This document shows positions 26,114-34,817 of a DNA stretch of 64,000 nucleotides, piece after piece; positions within the stretch are counted from its first letter, which is position 1; the number at the start of each line of letters is the position of its first letter. The DNA is from Algoriphagus sp. Y33 (GTDB taxonomy: Bacteria; Bacteroidota; Bacteroidia; Cytophagales; Cyclobacteriaceae), in assembly GCF_014838715.1 (NCBI RefSeq), contig NZ_CP061947.1:5446001-5510000 (forward strand). Direction: 5' to 3'. The translations under genes and the position numbers were made by a program. The notes under the pieces were generated by a model, which was given only the letters and a program-made list of their open reading frames with translations, made no database searches and was not told the DNA's origin.

Positions 26114-27349
26114 ATGAAAAAATTCAATTCCCTATTAACCATGTTTGCTGCCGTAGTGATTGGATTCACTAGCTGTGTGGACGGCAATGACAACCCTACC
26201 CCTCCCGTAGTCCCGGGTGAGGATGATGTACTACGAGTAGAATCCAATATAACTAGCAACACTACTTGGGAGACAGGCAAAACGTATGTCCTTGGTGGTA
26301 GAATTGCTGTCACTTCCGGAAATACACTTACTATTCAGCCGGGTGTAATTGTAAAAGGTGAAGTTGGGTCCGGATCTAACGCTACTGCTTTGATCATCGC
26401 CAGAGGTGCCAAGATCGATGCGCAGGGAACTGCCACTTCTCCGATTATCTTCACCACTGTTGCCGATGAAATTGCTCCAGGTCAAATCGCTTCTCCAAAC
26501 CTAGAACCGGATCTTTCAGGACTATGGGGAGGATTAATAGTTCTCGGAAATGCTAAGGCTTCTCTCGCAGGAGATGTAACGGAGACTCAGATTGAAGGTA
26601 TCCCTCCATCCGATACAAACGGACTTTACGGCGGCTCTGATGATGCTGACAATTCCGGCGTCCTTAAGTATATCTCTATCCGTCATGGCGGTGCCAATAT
26701 CGGCGAAGGTAACGAAATCAACGGCCTTACATTAGGTGGCGTAGGCTCAGGCACGGTAATCGAAAACGTAGAAGTGATCGCTAATCAAGATGACGGAATC
26801 GAATGGTTCGGTGGTGCTGTAAGCGTGAAAAATGCACTTGTTTGGAATGCCGGTGATGACGGTTTGGATACTGATCAGGCTTGGTCAGGTACTATGGACA
26901 ACTTCATTGTGCTTTGTGGTAGCGAAACTGATCACGCACTTGAGATCGACGGTCCAGAAGGGTCTTTCAATGCTGCTCATACTTTGAAAAATGGAACCGT
27001 TAAAGGCAATAATGTTGCTGAGCTAGGTGACTTCAGAGATGGAGCAAGAGGTACTTTTGAAAACATTTACTTCTTCAATTTTGCCAATCCTGCGGATACT
27101 GACGGTCGTGGAGATTTTTCTCTAAGCGGAGACAAAACATTGGCAACTTTCGCTGATGGCTCTTTGAAATTTGCAAACCTTGAGATCACGCTTGCTGAAG
27201 GCGTAGAACTTTCTGCGGTGTTCAAAAATGGAACTGCTGCTCATGCCACAAGCGTAGCGGCCGGTGAAAACACAGTAGGTGCGGACAAGACTGCTTTTGC
27301 CAGCACTTGGTCTTGGGCAGCTGCTGCAGGAGCCATTTCTGATCTATAA
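26114..27349 (+). CDS. Surface lipoprotein with a right-handed beta-helix
   Basis: A 411-residue lipoprotein (lipobox VIGFTSC near residue 20) followed by a low-complexity linker and repeats of a parallel beta-helix: GNTLTIQPGVIVKGEVG, GAKIDAQGTATSPIIFTT, GVLKYISIRHGG, TVIENVEVIANQDDGIEW, DDGLDTDQAWSGTMDNF. Homologues in Bacteroidota are secreted and are sometimes mislabelled multidrug transporter. It directly precedes a TonB-dependent receptor, so it is a likely surface partner that binds ligand or coats the receptor. I take the ATG at 26114 (MKKFNSLL), not the TTG at 26048, because the signal sequence begins there. Confidence 0.8.
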   Translation: MKKFNSLLTMFAAVVIGFTSCVDGNDNPTPPVVPGEDDVLRVESNITSNTTWETGKTYVLGGRIAVTSGNTLTIQPGVIVKGEVGSGSNATALIIARGAKIDAQGTATSPIIFTTVADEIAPGQIASPNLEPDLSGLWGGLIVLGNAKASLAGDVTETQIEGIPPSDTNGLYGGSDDADNSGVLKYISIRHGGANIGEGNEINGLTLGGVGSGTVIENVEVIANQDDGIEWFGGAVSVKNALVWNAGDDGLDTDQAWSGTMDNFIVLCGSETDHALEIDGPEGSFNAAHTLKNGTVKGNNVAELGDFRDGARGTFENIYFFNFANPADTDGRGDFSLSGDKTLATFADGSLKFANLEITLAEGVELSAVFKNGTAAHATSVAAGENTVGADKTAFASTWSWAAAAGAISDL

Positions 27350-27368
27350 TAATCAAACACTTTTAAAC

Positions 27369-27411
27369 GAAGGAAGGAAGGACTTGCAAGGTTACTTTCT
27401 TCCTTCTTTTT
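27369..27411 (+). terminator. Terminator or attenuator between the lipoprotein and receptor genes
   Basis: GAAGGAAG (27369-27376) pairs with CTTCCTTC (27399-27406), then five T. The position inside the gene pair would lower receptor expression relative to the lipoprotein, a common pattern for such pairs. Confidence 0.6.
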
Positions 27412-27433
27412 AAGTATCCAAATTAATTGCTGT

Positions 27434-30337
27434 ATGAAAAAACTATCTACCTATCCACTTATGAAGGGATTTCTGGTCTTAATTCTGCTGGTACTATCTC
27501 AAGTATTTGCGGGATTTGTTTTTGCCCAAAACGGTACTATTCGAGGTACTATTTATGAAGAGAGTACAGGAGAGCCCTTATATGGTGTCTCTGTATTAGT
27601 AAAGGAAACGTCCACGGGGGCCGTCACTGACTTCGATGGAAAGTTTGAGATAAAAGTGACTCCCGGTAGTTATACACTTCAGGTGTCTTACATTTCATAC
27701 GCTTCTATCAACCTTACCGAAGTAGTGGTAAAAGCGGGAGAAGTGAATGTAATCGGCGATCTATTGATGGCTGACGAAGCTTCGGATCTTGAGGCAGTGA
27801 CCGTATCAGCTGCGGCAATCAGAACAACAGAATCAGCGTTGCTATCTGTGAAAAGAAATGCAGCTAACCTGATCGACGGTATTTCTGCAAGTACTTTTCG
27901 CCAAGTTGGAGACGGAGATGCTGCTTCTGCTGTAAAAAGGGTTACCGGTGTATCCATCGAAGGTGGTAAATATATTTTTGTAAGAGGGCTTGGTGACAGA
28001 TACACTAAAACTGTTTTGAATGGCGTGGATATTCCGGGTCTTGATCCTGACAGAAATACAATCCAAATGGATATATTTCCTACCAATGTGATTGATAATA
28101 TTATCGTCTCTAAATCTTTCACAGCCGATCTTCCCGCAGATTTTACGGGCGGCGTGGTAGATATTGAGACAAAAGATTTTCCTGAAGAAAAATCAATGCG
28201 CTTGAGCCTAAGTGGAGGAATCAATCCATCGATGCACTTCAATTCAAACTACCTGAAATATGATGGTGGTAATACTGATTTTTTGGGTTTCGACGACGGA
28301 ACCAGAGCTATTCCTACAGATGGAAGAACTGACATTCCCCAGTATGGCGATGCCGTGGGCAATCCCAACAGTCCGAGAGGATTGGCTTACCAAGAGATTC
28401 TGGGAAATTTCAACAAAACACTGGGGGGCTACAGGACCAACAGTCTTATGGATGTCGGTGTAAGTTTCTCTTTGGGAAATCAATTTGCCCGACCAAAAGC
28501 AACTTGGGGCTACAACTTCGCACTGACCTATAAGAATGAGACAGAGTTCTATCAGGATGCGGAATATAACCTCTATGCCAAGCCCAGAGAGGCTGGTCAA
28601 ACAGAACTTGAACCGTTGGAAAGACAGCGTGGGGACTTCGGTGTGAATAATGTGTTGCTTGGAGGAATAGCGGGTATTGCTTTGAAGACTACCCATTCCA
28701 AACTCAAACTGAACCTGATGCACTTGCAAAACGGGGAATCAAAAGCCGGAGAATTTGATTTTGTCAATACCAATTTGGGCGCAAACTTCGAAGCAAAGCA
28801 ATATAACTTGGAATACAGCCAAAGAGGTTTGACTAGCATCTTGCTTGGTGGTACACATTACCTCAATGGAAATGATTGGGAAATCAATTGGAAACTTGCT
28901 CCTACCAGATCTACCATCGATGATCCGGACATTAGATTTACCCGATTTAGACAGCCTACCAATAACATTTCGACAGAGGTGGGTTTGCCTGCCAGAATCT
29001 GGAGAAATCTAGAAGAATACAGCATCGTGGGTAAGGGAGATATTGCGAAGAATCTGACTCTTTTCTCAAGACAGGGCAAAGTGAAGTTTGGGGGCAATTA
29101 TGTGTACAAAGAGCGTGACTTTAATATCCAGAGCTTTCAGTTTGCCACAGGAAACACCGAATTTACAGGAGATCCCAATGAGATATTGCTTGATGGGAAT
29201 CTTTTCTCTGAAGAAAATAGAAATGGGGTAAGGTATAATGCGGATTTTATTCCGATCAATGCCAATGCTTATAATTCCATTGCTACAAACATGGCAGGAT
29301 ATGCTTCTCTGGAGGCCAATCCCGCCGAAAAACTAAAGGCTATTGTTGGTTTGAGAGTAGAAAAATTCAACCAGTACTATACCGGAACCAACCAGACAGG
29401 AACTATCAATTTCGATTTGGTAGAAGTACTGGATGATATGGATTTCTTCCCTACAGTCAACTTGATTTTCAACTTGAAAGAAAATCAAAACCTTCGTGCT
29501 TCAGCTTCCAGAACTATTGCCAGACCTTCTTTCAAAGAGCTTTCTTACGCCGAAATCCTTGATCCGATTACCGGTAGAACATTCATCGGAGGTCTTTATC
29601 CTGAAACTACCAATGGTGGAACTGAAGTTCTTTGGGACGGAAACTTGGTCTCTACTCACGTGAATAACTTTGACTTGAGATGGGAGGCTTTCCAAGATAA
29701 AGGGCAAATGCTATCAGTAAGTGCTTTCTATAAGACTTTTGAGAAGCCGATCGAAATGGTTCAGTTTCTAGCTGATCCGGGTACTTTTCAGCCAAGAAAC
29801 GTAGGCAATGGAACAGTGGCCGGATTGGAATTTGAGTTCAGAAAATCCCTGAAATTTATTGCTCCTAGCTTGGAGAATTTAACTTGGAATACGAATGTGA
29901 CGGTCACCAAATCCAAGATCGAAATGTCTGAATCTGAGTATAGATCAAGACAGCTTAGTGCTAGAGAGGGGCAGGAGATCAAAGATACTAGGGATATGGC
30001 AGGCCAAGCTCCTTACTTGATTAATACAGGCTTGAGCTACCAGTCTTATGTCACTGGCTGGGAAGCGGGAATATTTTATAATGTACAAGGTTCGTCTCTT
30101 CAATATGTAGGTTTTGGTAACAGAACGGATACGTATTCGGTACCATTCAACAGTTTGAATCTGAATATCAACAAAACTTTCGGAGCGGATGAGCGTCTGC
30201 AAGCCGGAGTAGGTGTGCAAAATCTTCTGAATTCTAAGAGAGAATATGTGTTTCAGTCCTATCAAGCCGAGGATCAAATCTTCAGCAGCCTATCTCCGGG
30301 AACAAAAATAAACTTAAGATTGGCATTGTCTTTCTAA
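27434..30337 (+). CDS. TonB-dependent outer-membrane receptor with carboxypeptidase-like domain
   Basis: A 967-residue receptor: signal peptide (cleavage near FAQ, residue 32), carboxypeptidase-regulatory domain (IRGTIYEESTGEPLYGVSVLV), linker with EAVTVSAAAIRTTESALL, plug (GDGDAASAVKRVTGVSIEGG; FVRGLGDRYTKTVLNGVDIPG; DNIIVSKSFTADLPADFTGG) and a barrel ending RLALSF with terminal Phe. It is not of the SusC class, and the plug motif VRGLGDRYTKTVLNG is found in receptors of unknown ligand. It follows the beta-helix lipoprotein by 84 bp and probably forms a two-part import or binding system with it. Confidence 0.9.
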   Translation: MKKLSTYPLMKGFLVLILLVLSQVFAGFVFAQNGTIRGTIYEESTGEPLYGVSVLVKETSTGAVTDFDGKFEIKVTPGSYTLQVSYISYASINLTEVVVKAGEVNVIGDLLMADEASDLEAVTVSAAAIRTTESALLSVKRNAANLIDGISASTFRQVGDGDAASAVKRVTGVSIEGGKYIFVRGLGDRYTKTVLNGVDIPGLDPDRNTIQMDIFPTNVIDNIIVSKSFTADLPADFTGGVVDIETKDFPEEKSMRLSLSGGINPSMHFNSNYLKYDGGNTDFLGFDDGTRAIPTDGRTDIPQYGDAVGNPNSPRGLAYQEILGNFNKTLGGYRTNSLMDVGVSFSLGNQFARPKATWGYNFALTYKNETEFYQDAEYNLYAKPREAGQTELEPLERQRGDFGVNNVLLGGIAGIALKTTHSKLKLNLMHLQNGESKAGEFDFVNTNLGANFEAKQYNLEYSQRGLTSILLGGTHYLNGNDWEINWKLAPTRSTIDDPDIRFTRFRQPTNNISTEVGLPARIWRNLEEYSIVGKGDIAKNLTLFSRQGKVKFGGNYVYKERDFNIQSFQFATGNTEFTGDPNEILLDGNLFSEENRNGVRYNADFIPINANAYNSIATNMAGYASLEANPAEKLKAIVGLRVEKFNQYYTGTNQTGTINFDLVEVLDDMDFFPTVNLIFNLKENQNLRASASRTIARPSFKELSYAEILDPITGRTFIGGLYPETTNGGTEVLWDGNLVSTHVNNFDLRWEAFQDKGQMLSVSAFYKTFEKPIEMVQFLADPGTFQPRNVGNGTVAGLEFEFRKSLKFIAPSLENLTWNTNVTVTKSKIEMSESEYRSRQLSAREGQEIKDTRDMAGQAPYLINTGLSYQSYVTGWEAGIFYNVQGSSLQYVGFGNRTDTYSVPFNSLNLNINKTFGADERLQAGVGVQNLLNSKREYVFQSYQAEDQIFSSLSPGTKINLRLALSF

Positions 30338-30347
30338 GATGTCTTCT

Positions 30348-30384
30348 ACATAGAAAAGGCTCCTAATCGGAGCCTTTTCTATGT
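30348..30384. terminator. Bidirectional terminator between convergent genes
   Basis: Perfect 16-bp stem: ACATAGAAAAGGCTCC (30348-30363) and its complement (30369-30384), loop TAATC. It serves the receptor from the left and the cupin gene from the right; the cupin stop codon (30379-30381) lies within its right arm. Confidence 0.88.
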
Positions 30385-30867
30385 CAATTTTTTGATTATA
30401 TCTGCATGTTTAGGAAATAGGGTAATGAGCTTTTGCTCATTGAAAAGCTCAAAATCCCTAAAATCAAATCCTGGAGCTACTACACAGGAAACTAAAGCAT
30501 AACTACCCGGTTCATCCACGGAACTTCCAAAAATAGTATTTGCGGGCACCAAATGCTGCGGAACAGTTTTAGCATTGCTAGAAGGATATCCAAGTGAGTA
30601 CTGCTGATGACCTATCTCACTCAAGGTGTGGACGGTCAACTTACTTCCTTCGTGGAAAAACCAAAGCTCATCACTTTTGATACGGTGGAATTTGGATACG
30701 TTTTCCGAGGTGAGAAGAAAGTATATCGCAGTAGTTAGGTCTCTTTTGCCTGAATCTGTACTTATGCAATCTCCGGATCGATACGTCTCTGAATAGAACC
30801 CGCCCTCCGGATGTGGGGTAAGTCGTAATTTTTCTACCAAAAAAGCTATTCTGTCTTTAACCTTCAT
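30379..30867 (-). CDS. Cupin, DUF985 family
   Basis: A 162-residue single-domain cupin of the DUF985 type. It opens LRLTPHPEGGFYSETYRS and has AIYFLLTSENVSKFHRIKSDELWFFHEGS, the classical cupin metal-site strand, then GSYALVSCVVAPGFDFRDFEL. Members are predicted sugar-isomerase-like or metal-binding enzymes; no activity is established. It begins 1 bp after the wecB stop, so the two are one transcript. This places a possible sugar-related role beside a UDP-sugar epimerase, by context only. Confidence 0.85.
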   Translation of the reverse strand: MKVKDRIAFLVEKLRLTPHPEGGFYSETYRSGDCISTDSGKRDLTTAIYFLLTSENVSKFHRIKSDELWFFHEGSKLTVHTLSEIGHQQYSLGYPSSNAKTVPQHLVPANTIFGSSVDEPGSYALVSCVVAPGFDFRDFELFNEQKLITLFPKHADIIKKLT

Positions 30868-30868
30868 C

Positions 30869-31969
30869 TTAGCCAGTAGGGTAGGAATCTATTAAAATAT
30901 CCACAATTCGCTCAGCGGTTTTCCCATCCCAAAGTGGTATTCCCTGATATTGCTTCCAGTTTCCATTCATGATTTTTTCTAGGTAAGGTTTTAGCTTGGC
31001 CGGATCCGTTCCTACGAGTTCGTTGGTTCCAAGATGTATGGTTTCAGCCCGCTCAGTATTATCCCGTAAAGTGATGCATGGCACGTTCATAACTGATGCT
31101 TCTTCCGTAATTCCTCCGGAATCGGTAATCACGCCTTTTGCATTTTTTACCAGATAATTGAATTCCAGGTAACCCAAAGGGTCACTCATATGCAGATTAT
31201 CGGCATCTATACCGAGAGTCTGTAGGTTTTTGGCGGTCCTTGGATGAACGGGGAATATGACAGGGAGTCCTTCTGTTCCTTCCAGTATCGCATCAATCAT
31301 AGCTTTCAGCTTGTGTTCCTGATCTACATTCGCAGGTCGGTGCATTGTCATGACAAAGTACTGTCCTGACACTAATTTGTCAAATATTTCACCTTGGGGT
31401 TTGCGAAACCTGGGCATTTGAGCCATGAGCGTATCGATCATTGCATTGCCTACGTAATGAATCTTTTCCTCTGCAAAACCACTTTTCAGAAGATTGGTAT
31501 TGGCGATTTCAGAAGTAGTGAAAAAGTGATCCGTGATGCTGTCTGTTACCATTCTGTTGATCTCTTCAGGCATTGTCAAGTCGCCGGAGCGGATCCCTCC
31601 TTCCACATGTGCCACATCGATTTGGAGTTTTTTGGCAGTGATCGAGCAGGCAAGGGTACTGGTCACGTCTCCTACTACCAACACAAGGTCTGGGCGATTT
31701 TCCAGCAGTTCTTTCTCAAAAGAGACCATAATTGCCGCTGTCTGTTCAGCTTGGGAGCCACCCCCACCTCCCAGATTTGCATGGGGTTCGGGGATGTTTA
31801 GTTGTTCAAAAAAGTCTCCCGACATTTTCTTGTCGTAATGTTGTCCGGTATGTACCAGCCGGAATTCCACAGGGATCCCTTCTTGCTGTTTTTTGATCAA
31901 TTGATGAATGATAGGTGCAATTTTCATGAAATTGGGCCGAGCACCTGCGACGATGGTAAAAGTAGTCAT
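30869..31969 (-). CDS. wecB: UDP-N-acetylglucosamine 2-epimerase (non-hydrolysing)
   Basis: A 366-residue enzyme that interconverts UDP-GlcNAc and UDP-ManNAc for surface polysaccharide synthesis. It begins VAGARPNFMKIAPIIHQL, contains VLVVGDVTSTLACSITAKK, HVEGGIRSGD, MPEEINRMVTDSITDHFFTTS, MHRPANVD and DSGGITEEASVMNVPCITLRDNTERAE, all hallmark stretches. Length is typical. It starts the wecB-cupin transcript. A Wzi-type capsule protein is nearby on the other strand, so a role in capsule or O-antigen sugar supply fits. Confidence 0.94.
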   Translation of the reverse strand: MTTFTIVAGARPNFMKIAPIIHQLIKKQQEGIPVEFRLVHTGQHYDKKMSGDFFEQLNIPEPHANLGGGGGSQAEQTAAIMVSFEKELLENRPDLVLVVGDVTSTLACSITAKKLQIDVAHVEGGIRSGDLTMPEEINRMVTDSITDHFFTTSEIANTNLLKSGFAEEKIHYVGNAMIDTLMAQMPRFRKPQGEIFDKLVSGQYFVMTMHRPANVDQEHKLKAMIDAILEGTEGLPVIFPVHPRTAKNLQTLGIDADNLHMSDPLGYLEFNYLVKNAKGVITDSGGITEEASVMNVPCITLRDNTERAETIHLGTNELVGTDPAKLKPYLEKIMNGNWKQYQGIPLWDGKTAERIVDILIDSYPTG

Positions 31970-32105
31970 TGCTTCGTTTTATGATCTGCTAAAATTAGTA
32001 AATCCTTTTGAAGGCTTTTGATAAATTAGCGTTCTCTTGGTAAGTCTCATTTGGTTCCTTTTTTGTTTCTTTGCAGGGTTATATTTTCCTAACTAACTGA
32101 AGTAG

Positions 32106-32771
32106 ATGGATTGCAATATTTTGCCAAAAGCGTTTAAGCCCTTTTTACTACTAGTAGTCGTAGCCATATTTTTCTCTTGTGCGGATACCCTGGAGTCAGA
32201 AACGGTCGCCTATACCAATGATTTTTCTGATATGAATCTTGACGGTTTTGAGAATGGCAGATTTATGGTATTCCAAAATGATACTGTAATGGGACATTAT
32301 CATAATGAAGAAGTAGCTCTCAATCTCACCGGCCTTCCTTCCCACAATCTTTTGAAGGTGACTATTGAGATTTTGATTCACGATACCTGGGATGGTAACA
32401 CTTCTGATGGAGTAGGTGGGCCAGACCAATGGTTTTTTGGGGTTGACAATGAGGAGGTTTTCAGGACTACTTTTTCCAATACTCCTTGCGAATCGACTTA
32501 TTGCCTCTATCAGTCTTATCCTGATACCTTTTCTAAAACAAATAGACCGAAAACAGGTGCAATTCAAACCAATATGCCCGGACTTTGCCTATATGATACA
32601 GTGGCAAATTTCACGACACGGTACAGTATTTCAAAAATACTGGAACATAGTGGATCTACAGGCAGAATCTATATGAATTCGGATTTGGTGGCAGAGAATT
32701 CTCCTGATCCGCTATGTGATGAATCATGGTCCCTTGCAGGAATAACCGTTGAAGCCCTTACCTTGAAATGA
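32106..32771 (+). CDS. Secreted lipoprotein of unknown function, coupled to the Wzi gene
   Basis: A 221-residue protein with a hydrophobic leader and lipobox IFFSC (Cys 25), then a beta-rich domain (TNDFSDMNLDGFENGRFMVF; VTIEILIHDTWDGNTSDGVGGPDQW) with six further cysteines, two of them in SNTPCESTYC. The pattern of strands and the GxDQWFF region suggests a jelly-roll or lectin-like fold, but I recognise no family. Its stop overlaps the start of the Wzi gene by ATGA, so both are translated together. A -7-like TTTCTTTG lies about 35 bp upstream. Confidence 0.75.
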   Translation: MDCNILPKAFKPFLLLVVVAIFFSCADTLESETVAYTNDFSDMNLDGFENGRFMVFQNDTVMGHYHNEEVALNLTGLPSHNLLKVTIEILIHDTWDGNTSDGVGGPDQWFFGVDNEEVFRTTFSNTPCESTYCLYQSYPDTFSKTNRPKTGAIQTNMPGLCLYDTVANFTTRYSISKILEHSGSTGRIYMNSDLVAENSPDPLCDESWSLAGITVEALTLK

Positions 32772-34480
32772 GTATGATGAAGACAAGGAAATTTTTAAAT
32801 AGCTGTTTAGGAGCTTCGTTGCTGTTCCTTTTGGTAAGTCATTATTCACCGGCGCAGACAGTGCCCGTGGGATCTCCCGTACTGGATGATTATTTACGAC
32901 GTGCACAATTGCTTGGTGATATCGATTCTGCCTCATCATTTATGATCAGACCTCTTTATCCGGTGTCAGCATTTGGGGTTGAGCATGGTTTTGATCTTGA
33001 CAGCTCCGTGGTGGATATGGATCTGACAACCGTCCATAAGTTTTTTGGCAGGAATAATAAAGGTAAGTTCTTGATGATGCCGGCAGTAGCCAAATTTCAA
33101 TACAATTCTACCTATGCTTTTGGTGTCAATGATGGAGCGTTTATCCCCAATCGCGGTATTCAGACTATCTTAAGTCCCGGTGCGTATTTGGAGTATGGGC
33201 CATTGAGTGTGCAGTTTCAGCCTGAGCTGCTGATGGCACAGAATTCTGATTATAAGGGATTTCCAATCGAGCATCAATCAAGTATACTATTCTATTACGA
33301 TTTTATGAATCGTATTGACATGCCGGAGAGATTCGGTAGTAGTGGATATACACAGGCATATTTAGGTCAATCCAGTATTCGTTTCAATTACCAAGAGTAC
33401 TCGATAGGAGTATCTTCTGAGAATTTGTGGTGGGGACCGGGCAGAAGGAATTCACTTTTATTGGGAAATAATGCCCCGGGATTTATACATTTCACGGCAA
33501 ATACGAGAAAACCGGTCAAAACCAAAGTTGGATCTTTTGAAGGACAATTGATAGGAGGTTTCTTGAAATCTTCCGGGTTTTTGCCGCCTTGGCCGGATTA
33601 CCGATTTCAAGAAACTAATGTGTTAGTCCCTAGGAGGGAAGACAGTAGACGCTTTATGTCAGGGTTGGTATTGACCTATCAGCCCAAATGGGTACCGGGA
33701 TTGTTCCTTGGCTATGGTTCTACCAGCCAGATGTACAGAAGTGAGATTTCCGGCTTGGGCGATGTCCTGCCTGTTTTCAATGGAAGAAAGAAAGCTCAGA
33801 ATATCGTCGACCCTACCCAAGAAAAGAGGCAGCAGTTTAGTTCAGGGTTTTTTAGATGGCTTAGTCCAGAGGGGCATTTTGAGTTTTACGGTGAATATGG
33901 AACCCGGGATAACGACAGAAAGCTCAATGACTTTATGGCTACTCCGGAGTCCGGAAGGGCATTTACTTTTGGATTTTCCCACCTGATGAGCTTAAAAAAA
34001 CCGGATCATTATTTCCAGATTTCTTCGGAAATGACCCAAACAGGTCAGACAATTAGGGAAGATATTCGAAATCTCAAAACTTGGTACATTCACGGTCATG
34101 TCATGGAAGGTTACACACACAAGGGACAGGTGCTTGGTGCCGGAAATGGCCCGGCTAGTAATGTGATTTTTGTGGAGTTGGCTTGGGTGAATAAGATGAA
34201 CCGAATTGGTTTTCAGATGGAGAGAATTGTCTACAACAATGATTATTACTACTATAGATATGAGGCATCTAAGGACTGGAGAAACAAATACATAGATCTG
34301 GTGCCTTCACTTATTGGAGATTGGAAGTTTGGAAGTGTTTTGGTAAACGCCCGCTTGCAATACGTGAATACCTTAAACTATAAATGGTATTTGGAAAATA
34401 GCCCTGACGAATATTTTGTTCCGGGATATGACCGCAAGAATTTTGTAGCTCAGGTAGGATTGGCGTATATCTTCCAATAG
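32768..34480 (+). CDS. Capsule assembly Wzi family outer-membrane protein
   Basis: A 570-residue exported protein: signal peptide to about residue 29 (SPAQ), then a large barrel with the family hallmarks IGVSSENLWWGPGRRNSLLL, NAPGFIHFTANTRKP and EGQLIGGFLKSSGF. Wzi proteins are outer-membrane barrels that bind and organise capsule polysaccharide on the cell surface. Start overlaps the upstream lipoprotein stop by ATGA. The wecB gene on the opposite strand upstream fits a shared surface-polysaccharide role, though no polymerase or glycosyltransferase cluster is present here. Confidence 0.87.
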   Translation: MSMMKTRKFLNSCLGASLLFLLVSHYSPAQTVPVGSPVLDDYLRRAQLLGDIDSASSFMIRPLYPVSAFGVEHGFDLDSSVVDMDLTTVHKFFGRNNKGKFLMMPAVAKFQYNSTYAFGVNDGAFIPNRGIQTILSPGAYLEYGPLSVQFQPELLMAQNSDYKGFPIEHQSSILFYYDFMNRIDMPERFGSSGYTQAYLGQSSIRFNYQEYSIGVSSENLWWGPGRRNSLLLGNNAPGFIHFTANTRKPVKTKVGSFEGQLIGGFLKSSGFLPPWPDYRFQETNVLVPRREDSRRFMSGLVLTYQPKWVPGLFLGYGSTSQMYRSEISGLGDVLPVFNGRKKAQNIVDPTQEKRQQFSSGFFRWLSPEGHFEFYGEYGTRDNDRKLNDFMATPESGRAFTFGFSHLMSLKKPDHYFQISSEMTQTGQTIREDIRNLKTWYIHGHVMEGYTHKGQVLGAGNGPASNVIFVELAWVNKMNRIGFQMERIVYNNDYYYYRYEASKDWRNKYIDLVPSLIGDWKFGSVLVNARLQYVNTLNYKWYLENSPDEYFVPGYDRKNFVAQVGLAYIFQ

Positions 34481-34500
34481 GAGTTAGCTTCAACAGAAAC

Positions 34501-34725
34501 ATGAAATTGGGCATGACTCAACTCAGGCGTCACGTACCGGGATGATTATAAGCAATGTGACCTGCAGAGATTTCCTGTCCGACGACAGGGGGCATATGGC
34601 CCTTAAGGAAAATTTGTAATCATAGGATATCGACACGATTAAAATCATCATTAAAGTACGCAGGGCAATGATTAGTTTACTCGTCAAAGATTCTGTGTGG
34701 CCAATGAAAAACAAATTATAAACAG
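34501..34725 (+). repeat. Dispersed leader element, copy B (interrupted)
   Basis: Starts ATGAAATTGGGCATG, has the core CCGGGATGATTATAAGC (34538-34554), GACCTGCAGAGATTTCC, and the hairpin CCTGTC-CGAC-GACAGG (34574-34589). After GGCATATGGCC the match stops for about 85 bp and resumes with TGTGGCCAATGAAAAACAAATTATAAACAG, the usual closing block, running straight into copy C. The 85-bp stretch is an insertion into the element or a rearranged segment. Confidence 0.7.
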
Positions 34726-34817
34726 ATGAAATCGAGCATGTCGAGAGCGACACACACTGGGATGATTATAAGCCATGCGAGATTCCATATGACCATTGGA
34801 AATCAAATTATAAACAG
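34726..34817 (+). repeat. Dispersed leader element, copy C (upstream of slyD)
   Basis: 92 bp from ATGAAATCGAGCATGTCGAG to the block AAATCAAATTATAAACAG, which ends immediately before the slyD ATG. It contains the core CACTGGGATGATTATAAGCC and GCGAGATTCC but lacks the CCTGTC hairpin. It carries a 31-codon open frame (34726-34821) whose TGA overlaps the slyD start as ATGA. Confidence 0.8.

Noticed and set aside
34523..34753. 76-residue minus-strand frame
   Set aside because: Antisense to leader copies B and C; no protein-like features.
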